Of a stretch of 18,784 nucleotides of DNA, positions 9,617 to 15,630 are shown in pieces (positions within the stretch are counted from its first letter, which is position 1; each line of letters begins with the position of its first letter). Location of the stretch: positions 1 through 18,784 of the forward strand of contig CAZSNT010000186.1 of NCBI GenBank assembly GCA_964607765.1, given 5' to 3'. The DNA comes from CAZSNT01 sp964607765. Its GTDB lineage: Bacteria > Verrucomicrobiota > Lentisphaeria > Oligosphaerales > JABHEG01. The translations under genes and the position numbers were made by a program. Under the pieces are notes generated by a model. The model saw only the letters and a list, made by a program, of their open reading frames with translations. It made no database searches and was not told the origin of the DNA.

Positions 9617-10762
9617 ATGAGAATCCGCCACGGGCAGCCCTCGGACTTCACGGCGCTGATGGATCGTGTCCACGCGAGCTTCAGCGACGACAACCCCACT
9701 CACCCGCGTTTCGAAACGCTCTGCCCAGACTCGATTTCGGCCGACCCCGCGTGCGTGGCGCAGTGGCTGATTGCCGACGTGGACGGCGAGATCGCCGCCG
9801 GCCTCCAGATCGTGCCTCGGTCCGTGGTTGTGGCGCGCGACGTGCAGCTGCCGGTCGGGGGGATTGCGAACGTATTCTGCTACCCCGCCTTCCGCAACCG
9901 CGGCTGCATGACCGCGTTGCTGGAGGAGGCTGAGACCGAGCTCGAAACGGCTGGGTACGCGCTGTCCATGCTCGGCGGCGACCGCCTGCGGTACGGCCGG
10001 CACGGGTGGGAGCATGCCGGCGCGGCGCGCCGGCTCGGGCTGTCCGCTGCCATGAAGCGTGATCAGGATCTGCTACGCGTCAGCGCGGCGGACCTGGCGC
10101 TGTGGCACGGCGATCAGGATCTCGCGACGCAGATGGCTGCTCGATACGGCGAATTGCCGTGCCGGACACTGCGGTCGGCTGCCGAGTTTCCCGCCGTCCT
10201 CACCCGGCCGGGCCAGAGCGTCTGGACGTGTTCCTCCGACCAGGATGGCTTCGGCTATATCTCACTGAAAGGGAATCTGCTTGCGGAGTACGCAGGGGAT
10301 GCCGCTGCCGTCGAGAAGCTGCTCCGCTTCGTGCTGCGAAGCCGGACAGTGGATGTGGTCATTCCCCCCGCGGCGGCCGAGTCCGAGCTGGACCGGCTGT
10401 TGCTTTCCTACGCTCGCCACTTCAGTGTCGTGCCCGTGGGCATGGTCAGAATCGTGTCGCTCGCGGACACGCTCCGCGCCTTCACGCCGGTGCTGAACGC
10501 GCGCCTGAGCGACTGGACCGGAACCTGCCGCCTCACGATCGAGGAGACGGGCGAGACGGTCTGCTGCACCGGCTCGGGGCAGGGCGGGATCGCAGTCCGG
10601 CCCGACGCGCCCGACCCCGACGGCCTCACGCTCAGCCGCCGCGAGATGGTCCGGCTCCTGTTCGGCCCATTCTCGGATGCGCTCGAAGCAGACTCCGAGC
10701 AGGGCTTCCTGCGCCGCCTTTTCCCTCTACCCCTCTACTGGCACGCCCTCAGCCACGTCTGA
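9617..10762 (+). CDS. Eis-like GNAT N-acetyltransferase with C-terminal SCP2-type domain
   Basis: Predicted acetyl-CoA-dependent N-acetyltransferase of 381 residues. The N-terminal GNAT domain shows the acetyl-CoA binding motif (GGIANVFCYPAFRNRGCMTALLEEA, residues 81-105) and a second motif YGRHGWE (126-132). A second GNAT-like region follows. From about residue 280 the C-terminus (SDWTGTCRLTIEETGET, then LSRREMVRLLFGPFSD) resembles the sterol-carrier-protein-2 fold. This GNAT-GNAT-SCP2 order and length are those of the Eis family; M. tuberculosis Eis acetylates aminoglycosides and proteins, but most family members have unknown substrates. The ATG is supported by GGAG at 9606-9609 with 7-base spacing. 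The gene occupies the place of rplV and ends 6 bases from the convergent aspS. Family likely; substrate unknown. Confidence 0.8.
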   Translation: MRIRHGQPSDFTALMDRVHASFSDDNPTHPRFETLCPDSISADPACVAQWLIADVDGEIAAGLQIVPRSVVVARDVQLPVGGIANVFCYPAFRNRGCMTALLEEAETELETAGYALSMLGGDRLRYGRHGWEHAGAARRLGLSAAMKRDQDLLRVSAADLALWHGDQDLATQMAARYGELPCRTLRSAAEFPAVLTRPGQSVWTCSSDQDGFGYISLKGNLLAEYAGDAAAVEKLLRFVLRSRTVDVVIPPAAAESELDRLLLSYARHFSVVPVGMVRIVSLADTLRAFTPVLNARLSDWTGTCRLTIEETGETVCCTGSGQGGIAVRPDAPDPDGLTLSRREMVRLLFGPFSDALEADSEQGFLRRLFPLPLYWHALSHV

Positions 10763-10768
10763 GCCTCT

Positions 10769-12541
10769 TCACTCCTGCGGCAGCAGTTGGATTCCGAGCT
10801 CGGGGAGTTGGTGGTCGTCCACTTCGCTGGGGGACTCGGTCATGAGGCACGCGGCGCGGGTGGTTTTCGGGAACGCGATGACGTCGCGGATCGACGGCAC
10901 GCCTGCGAGGAGCATGACGAATCGGTCCATTCCGAGCGCTATTCCACCGTGCGGCGGCGCGCCGAAGGAGAGCGCCTCAAGCAGGTGTCCGAAGCGCAGA
11001 CTGGCCTCTTCAGCGTCGATCCCGAGCGCCGCGAACATCCTGCTCTGCAGGTCGGGTTGGTGGATACGAATGCTGCCGCCGCCGAGTTCGACGCCGTTCA
11101 TTACCACATCGTAGGCCTTGGCGCGTACGGCGGCGGGTTCCGTTTCGAGCCTGGCCACATCTTCCTGTTTGGGGCTGGTGAACGGGTGATGCATGGCGGT
11201 GTAGCGCTCGGCTTCCGCGTCGTACTCGAGAAGCGGGAAGTCGACGACCCAGAGGAAAGCGTCGATGCCTTCGGGGATCATGTCGGCGTGTCGTGCGACC
11301 TCGAGCCGCAGGCGCCCGAGTGCGGCGTTCACCACGTCCCTGGTGTCCGCAACGATGAGGACGAGGTCCCCGGGTTCGGTCTGCAGGCAGCTCTTCAGGC
11401 TGTCCGTCTCCGCGCTGCTGAGGAACTTGGCGATCTGGCCTTTGAGGTCACCGTTCGGCTCGACCTTGAGCCAGGCGAGCCCTTTGGCTCCGAGTTGCTT
11501 GACGCAGTCCGTCCAGGTGTCGAGCTGTCGCTTGTTGGCGCCGTCTGCCACGCCTTTGGCATTGATGGCCTTGATGACGCCGCCGCTCTCCAATACGCCG
11601 CGGAAGACGCGGAACTCGGTGGCTTTCAGTGCCTCGCCCAGATCGGTCAGTTCCATACCGAAGCGTGTGTCCGGCTTGTCGGAGCCGTAGCGTTCCATGG
11701 CGTCCTGATAGGTGAGGCGTGGGAAAGGCGTCTCGGGCACGGGCTTGCCGATGCCGGCCATGACGTGCACGAGCATTCCCTCGATACACGCGATGATGTC
11801 GTCCGTTTCCACGAAGGACATCTCAACGTCGATCTGTGTGAATTCGGGCTGGCGGTCCGCACGCAGGTCCTCATCGCGGAAGCAGCGTGCGATCTGGAAG
11901 TACTTCTCGACACCGCCCACCATGAGCAGCTGCTTGTATTGCTGCGGCGCCTGCGGCAGCGCGAAGAATTTGCCGGGATGGACGCGGCTGGGGATGAGGT
12001 AGTCGCGGGCGCCTTCGGGCGTGCTCTTGCTGAGCACGGGCGTCTCGACTTCGCAGAAGCCCTCTGTGTCGAAGTAGTCGCGAACGAGTTTGGTGATCCG
12101 GTGTCGCAGTCGCAGGTTCTCCGCGAGCCCGGACCGGCGCATGTCCAGGTACCGGTACTTGAGTCTGAGATCCTCGCTGACCGTGGGGTCGTCCAGATGG
12201 AACGGCATGGGGCGGGAGCGGTTGTCAATGCAGAGCCCCGTGACTTCGACTTCGATTTCGCCGGTCGGCATTTCGGCGTTGACCATATTCGCCGGCCGAG
12301 CGTTGACGCATCCTGTGGCGGTGAGCACCCACTCCTCCCGGATCTCCCGGATAGTGTCCATCTGGTCCGGGAGGTCGGGGGGATTGACCACCAGCTGCGT
12401 GACGCCTTCCCTGTCCCGGAGGTCGATGAAGACGAGTCCGCCGAGATCACGGCAGCTGTTCACCCAGCCGCTGAGTGTCACTTGCTGACCTACGTGGGTT
12501 TTGTTCAGGTCGTTGCAGGTATGTGTCCGCTTCTTGTGCAT
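10769..12541 (-). CDS. aspS: Aspartyl-tRNA synthetase, bacterial type
   Basis: Class II synthetase charging tRNA-Asp. 590 residues, the bacterial length including the GAD insertion domain. The N-terminal OB-fold anticodon domain contains THVGQQVTLSGWVNSCRDLG. The flipping loop is TPEGARDYL (about 174-182), motif 2 starts FRDEDLRADRQPEFTQ (221-236), and motif 3 is GGIALGMDRFVMLL (532-545). At the tRNA-discrimination position the sequence has Leu (L33, equal to E. coli L30) rather than the His typical of non-discriminating AspRS, suggesting an Asp-specific enzyme. The second determinant (E. coli K82) is Asn. The start has AAGGAG (bases 12548-12553) at 6-base spacing. Second gene of an operon with hisS, 27 bases downstream of it. 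No terminator fits before the convergent acetyltransferase gene. Confidence 0.98.
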   Translation of the reverse strand: MHKKRTHTCNDLNKTHVGQQVTLSGWVNSCRDLGGLVFIDLRDREGVTQLVVNPPDLPDQMDTIREIREEWVLTATGCVNARPANMVNAEMPTGEIEVEVTGLCIDNRSRPMPFHLDDPTVSEDLRLKYRYLDMRRSGLAENLRLRHRITKLVRDYFDTEGFCEVETPVLSKSTPEGARDYLIPSRVHPGKFFALPQAPQQYKQLLMVGGVEKYFQIARCFRDEDLRADRQPEFTQIDVEMSFVETDDIIACIEGMLVHVMAGIGKPVPETPFPRLTYQDAMERYGSDKPDTRFGMELTDLGEALKATEFRVFRGVLESGGVIKAINAKGVADGANKRQLDTWTDCVKQLGAKGLAWLKVEPNGDLKGQIAKFLSSAETDSLKSCLQTEPGDLVLIVADTRDVVNAALGRLRLEVARHADMIPEGIDAFLWVVDFPLLEYDAEAERYTAMHHPFTSPKQEDVARLETEPAAVRAKAYDVVMNGVELGGGSIRIHQPDLQSRMFAALGIDAEEASLRFGHLLEALSFGAPPHGGIALGMDRFVMLLAGVPSIRDVIAFPKTTRAACLMTESPSEVDDHQLPELGIQLLPQE

Positions 12542-12568
12542 ATCGGACTCCTTACGTTGCAGATTTGT

Positions 12569-13837
12569 TCAGCGGCGCTCGAGCCTGGCTGTTACCCAGC
12601 CGAGAGCAGCGTCTGCGGCGAATTCCTCCTGGATGGAGGCGCCCATGTCTTTGCCGACAACCGTGCCCTGGCTCAGTTCGCTCTCACCCCGGATCAGGGC
12701 GAGCTTCGCGCCGAGCTTGTTGGCTGTGCGCAGCTGTGCTTTCATGCTGCGTCCGGCCGTTTCGGCGACGACTCGGCAGCCGCCCCGGCGCAGTTCCTGG
12801 GCCAGGCACAGGCCGGGGTTTATGGCATCGCTGCCGAGGGACACGATGTAGATGTCGGGTGCCGTGTCGGCCGGCGTGCTGCGTTCGAGGCTCTGCCGTG
12901 CCAGCACGAGTCTCTCCACGCCCACGGCGAAGCCGACGCCTTCGATGCCGTTCTTGCATCCGGGTGGTGACACCACATAGCGTCCGCCGCCCGCGATAGC
13001 GTCCTGAGCGCCCAGGCCGTGATGCACGACTTCGAACACGGTGTGTGCGTAGTAGTCGAGGCCCCGCACCAGCCGCGGCGCGATCTCGTAGGGGATGTTC
13101 AGGGCGTCGAGACCGTCGCAGACACTCGTGAAGTAGTCACGCGTGTCCTTGCTGACGAGGTCGGCCATGCGTGGCGCCTGCTCGATGACGTCCTGGCACT
13201 GTTCCTCTTTGCAGTCGAGGATGCGCCAGATGTTCGTGCGAAGGCGTCGCTGACAGTCATCGCACATCCCGCCGCTCTGCGGCGCGAAGTGTTTCTCGAA
13301 TGCTGCCGCGACGGCCACGCGGTCTTCGGCGACACCGCGGGTATTGAGCAGCAGCTTGCTGTCGCCGACGCCGCAGGCCTCGAGGAAGTGCATGAGCATG
13401 GCGATGGACTCCACGTCCATGGCGGGGTTACACCGTCCCACCGCTTCTACGCCGATCTGATGGAATTGCCGCCGCCGGCCCGCCGCCGGTCGTTCGCCCC
13501 GGAACATGGGGCCCAGGTAGAACACGCGCAGCTCCTCGCCTTGGGAGAGGCCGCGATGCGCGATGGCTCGCATGACACCGGCGGTGCCTTCCGGACGGAG
13601 GGTGAGGCTGCGTCCGCCGCGGTCCTCGAACGTGTACATCTCCTTCTGCACGACGTCCGTCTCGTCGCCGATGCTGCGCACGAACACATTCGTGCGCTCA
13701 AAGATGGGCGTTCTCAGTTCGTCGTAGCCGTAGGTGGTGAACACGTTGCGGGCGGTGGACTCGAGTGCCACCCACTCGCTGATATCCGGCTCCCAGAGAT
13801 CCGAGGTCCCCGGCAGTGGTTCTGTTGCCTTTGCCAT
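12569..13837 (-). CDS. hisS: Histidyl-tRNA synthetase
   Basis: Class II synthetase charging tRNA-His. 422 residues, normal length. Motif 1 region is around residues 40-50; TLRPEGTAGVMRA (79-91) and the motif 2 region GPMFRGERPAAGRRRQFHQ (109-127) follow. The histidine-binding motifs are RGLDYYAHTVFE (258-269) and AGGGRY (282-287), with motif 3 GVGFAVGVERLVL (300-312). The C-terminal anticodon domain starts near DIYIVSLG. Cys192, Cys195, Cys209 and Cys214 in the insertion domain (MCDDC, then LDCKEEQC) could hold a metal; that is inference. The ATG has AGGG about 8 bases upstream. First gene of hisS-aspS; upstream is a structured leader with an intrinsic terminator. Confidence 0.97.
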   Translation of the reverse strand: MAKATEPLPGTSDLWEPDISEWVALESTARNVFTTYGYDELRTPIFERTNVFVRSIGDETDVVQKEMYTFEDRGGRSLTLRPEGTAGVMRAIAHRGLSQGEELRVFYLGPMFRGERPAAGRRRQFHQIGVEAVGRCNPAMDVESIAMLMHFLEACGVGDSKLLLNTRGVAEDRVAVAAAFEKHFAPQSGGMCDDCQRRLRTNIWRILDCKEEQCQDVIEQAPRMADLVSKDTRDYFTSVCDGLDALNIPYEIAPRLVRGLDYYAHTVFEVVHHGLGAQDAIAGGGRYVVSPPGCKNGIEGVGFAVGVERLVLARQSLERSTPADTAPDIYIVSLGSDAINPGLCLAQELRRGGCRVVAETAGRSMKAQLRTANKLGAKLALIRGESELSQGTVVGKDMGASIQEEFAADAALGWVTARLERR

Positions 13838-13894
13838 GTGCGGCCCTGCTGTTGCTGTGCGCTGAATCTGTGCAGAGGCGTGCGCGCCGTCTGC

Positions 13895-13929
13895 AAAAAA
13901 GAGAAGCCGGTTCAGGTGGACCGGCTTCT
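13895..13929 (-). terminator. Intrinsic terminator upstream of hisS
   Basis: Read on the minus strand, a perfect 10-bp stem AGAAGCCGGT / ACCGGCTTCT with an 8-base loop is followed directly by C and six T (bases 13900-13895). This is a textbook rho-independent terminator. It lies 57 bases before the hisS start and about 157 bases after the HU stop. It could end the HU transcript, act as an attenuator of hisS-aspS, or both. Confidence 0.9.
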
Positions 13930-14086
13930 GGTACGCTGACTATGTAGGGGATCCATCCCCAGGTGTGCTGAGGAGTGCCGAGTGACCGGCGAGAGATCCT
14001 TGCATCCAACCGGGTGGTTGCCGGTCGGCCCTGTCAGAGCGTAGTCTTGACAGGTGCTGCCCTTGCGGGCGTCATGCTTGAAGCGA
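13930..14086 (-). ncRNA. Structured RNA between HU and hisS, candidate attenuator leader or small RNA
   Basis: This 157-base segment carries several hairpins in the minus-strand RNA, in order: GCCC-GCAA-GGGC, a GNRA tetraloop (14070-14059); CCTGTCA / TGACAGG (14054-14048 with 14036-14030); GACCGGC / GCCGGTC (14026-14020 with 13990-13984) enclosing AACC / GGTT; and GGGGA / TCCCC with a four-base loop (13960-13947). The terminator follows at once. The segment GACCGGC (14026-14020) can instead pair with a second GCCGGTC (13925-13919) in the 5' side of the terminator, which would break the terminator. I recognised no known RNA family (no T-box, SRP, 6S or RNase P signature). It may be a cis-regulator, a free sRNA or simply the HU 3' UTR. 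Confidence 0.45.
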
Positions 14087-14371
14087 CTACCCCAGTCTCA
14101 GGACGCGTTCCCGCATCACTTTCCCGGGCTTGAATTTGACCACCTTGCGTTCCGGAATCCGCACCGTGTTTTCGGGTGCGTTCGGGTTACGACCGACCCG
14201 CTCCTGACGCGTGACTACCTCGAAAACTCCGAAGTTGCGGAACTCGACGCCACGATCCGCGGCCAGCTCGTTGGTGATCGTGTCGAGGGTCAGCTGGATG
14301 ACGTTCATCACGTCGCGCTGCTTGAGATTTGTCTGGCGGGCGATCCGAACCACCAAGTCACGTTTCGTCAT
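14087..14371 (-). CDS. HU/IHF family DNA-binding protein
   Basis: Small dimeric DNA-bending protein of the nucleoid. 94 residues from ATG 14371: MTKRDLVVRIARQTNLKQRD, a dimerisation helix region, then ELAADRGVEFRNFGVFEVVTRQERVGRNPNAP, where RNP is the tip of the DNA-inserting beta arm. It ends VVKFKPGKVMRERVLRLG. Length and motifs fit HU/IHF; the sequence is somewhat closer to IHF-type proteins, but HU and IHF cannot be separated safely. GAGGAG at 14380-14385 is 8 bases from this ATG; a GTG one codon upstream is less well spaced. Divergent from the rhomboid gene and followed by the structured region before hisS. Confidence 0.95.
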   Translation of the reverse strand: MTKRDLVVRIARQTNLKQRDVMNVIQLTLDTITNELAADRGVEFRNFGVFEVVTRQERVGRNPNAPENTVRIPERKVVKFKPGKVMRERVLRLG

Positions 14372-14628
14372 CACTCACGCTCCTCTATTCACGGGCACGA
14401 AAACACAGAAATCACTCGCATTTAGTCCGTTAACGTAGTGCAACCTGAAGCGCTAACAAGTCCCTTAAGCACTTTTACACAGATGATTGCGGAGCGTATT
14501 GCCGGACAGCGCCAGTCTGTTGCCTCCCGTGTTTCGCGCCGGTATTTTGGGGTGGTTTGGTGTTTGGTGCTTCCTGCGGTCCAGCAGGATTCGGTGGTCA
14601 GTGTGAGTGGGAGCAGGAGATTGGTGAT
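14372..14628. promoter_or_regulatory. Divergent HU / rhomboid intergenic region
   Basis: 257 bases between the divergent HU and rhomboid starts, locally AT-richer than the surroundings. For the minus strand a weak candidate promoter is TTGTTA (14459-14454), 16 bases, TACGTT (14437-14432). For the plus strand TTTACA (14474-14479), 17 bases, TATTGC (14497-14502) is a candidate with a good -35 and poor -10. No convincing longer gene lies here; a small open frame ending at 14632 is described under findings. Confidence 0.35.
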
Positions 14629-15546
14629 GTGAGCGAGGCACAGGAGCAAGAGCCGCGGCCGGATCACGCTCTGTTGTTTGCTTGCCACGACAGCGACTAC
14701 GTGCTGCCCCGGCTTGCGGCGCTTTCGGCTGCGGAGATTCCGTATGACCTGGCGCGCGGCGAGGACGGCTGGGAGGTGCGTGTTTCGCTTGCGCAGTTGG
14801 CGGCGGCTCAGGGCGAGTTGAGCGCGTACGATGCGATCAACCGCGGCTGGCCGCCCAGAGCCGAGGTGGCCCCCGTTCCGGCTGCTTCTGTGTCCGGGCT
14901 GCTGGCGAGCTTCGGTGCTGGTCTGGCGTTGTTGCTGTGCTATCGGCACACGGGCTCGTTCAGCGTTGCGCACGGGCCGTTTGCAGGCGGCTGTGCGGAC
15001 TCCGCAGCGATTCGTGCAGGTGAGTGGTGGCGGTCTGTGACCGCTCTGACGCTACACGCGGACATTTCTCATGTCCTGGGCAACGTCGTGTGTGCGGTCT
15101 TCTTCGGGCAGGGCGTGTGCTCGATCGTGGGGGCGGGGTTGGGCTGGGCCCTGATACTGCTGACGGGCATCAGCGGGAACTTGGTCACAGCCTGGATGCT
15201 GGGGCCGGGCCATATCTCGGTTGGCGCGTCCACAGCCACATTCGGGGCGCTGGGGATTCTGTCTGCGTTGCAGGTTGCGCACAACCTGCGGCGACACGGA
15301 CGCTGGCGCGGCGTCTGGGACCGGACGTGGATTCCGCTCGGTGCCGGCGTGGCGTTGCTGGCGCTGTTGGGGGTAGGGCCGCGCGCCGACCTGACGGGAC
15401 ATTTCTGCGGCTTCTTCTCCGGTGTCTTGTTGGGCGCTTGCTGCTATCGCTTGATCGGGCGTCCGCCAGGGCGTGTCTGGCAGGCGGCATTGATGTGCGC
15501 GGTCTGTGCGTGTCCGGTGGTGTGCTGGCAGCTGGCGTTGCGCTGA
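14629..15546 (+). CDS. Rhomboid family intramembrane serine protease, GlpG-like
   Basis: Predicted inner-membrane serine protease cleaving transmembrane segments. 305 residues from GTG 14629, chosen because AGGAG (14615-14619) lies 9 bases upstream; TTG 14557 and GTG 14560 are longer alternatives. Residues 1 to about 85 form a soluble N-terminal domain comparable in length to the cytosolic domain of GlpG. The membrane part begins near residue 88. It shows GEWWRSVTALTLHADISHVLGN (131-152) with the conserved His143, His148 and Asn152, the nucleophile motif GASTATFGALG (Ser201) and the dyad His258 in GHFCGFFSG. GlpG has H145, H150, N154, S201 and H254, so spacing is nearly the same. The protein is unusually Cys-rich. 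Substrate unknown. It converges on the helicase gene with an 84-base gap. Confidence 0.92.
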   Translation: MSEAQEQEPRPDHALLFACHDSDYVLPRLAALSAAEIPYDLARGEDGWEVRVSLAQLAAAQGELSAYDAINRGWPPRAEVAPVPAASVSGLLASFGAGLALLLCYRHTGSFSVAHGPFAGGCADSAAIRAGEWWRSVTALTLHADISHVLGNVVCAVFFGQGVCSIVGAGLGWALILLTGISGNLVTAWMLGPGHISVGASTATFGALGILSALQVAHNLRRHGRWRGVWDRTWIPLGAGVALLALLGVGPRADLTGHFCGFFSGVLLGACCYRLIGRPPGRVWQAALMCAVCACPVVCWQLALR

Positions 15547-15630
15547 GGGACTGGTGTCCCCGCGGATGTCAGAGCCGCCCCACGGATGCCGGATGTCGGG
15601 GGCCCTGCGGCTGGAGCTTCCTGGGAGGCG
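15547..15630. other. Convergent gap between rhomboid and helicase genes
   Basis: Two genes converge on these 84 bases. AGCCGC (15573-15578) can pair with GCGGCT (15607-15612), and CCC (15579-15581) with the G run at 15598-15602, giving an imperfect GC-rich hairpin. There is no T-tract on either strand, so no clear intrinsic terminator. GGATGTC occurs twice (15564-15570 and 15591-15597). Confidence 0.3.

Noticed and set aside
10787..12970. 727-codon open frame on the + strand opposite aspS and hisS
   Set aside because: It is antisense to two unmistakable synthetase genes, has no recognisable motif, and long antisense frames are expected in GC-rich codons read in this register.
14047..14052. 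Perfect -35 hexamer TTGACA on the + strand
   Set aside because: It forms part of an inverted repeat in the HU-hisS leader; no -10 element follows at 16-18 bases and no + strand gene lies downstream.
13930..14086. T-box riboswitch upstream of hisS
   Set aside because: There is a terminator and a TGGA loop in one hairpin, but no AGGGTGGNACCGCG consensus; TGGA would not match the C73 (His) or G73 (Asp) discriminator, and no stem I features are visible.
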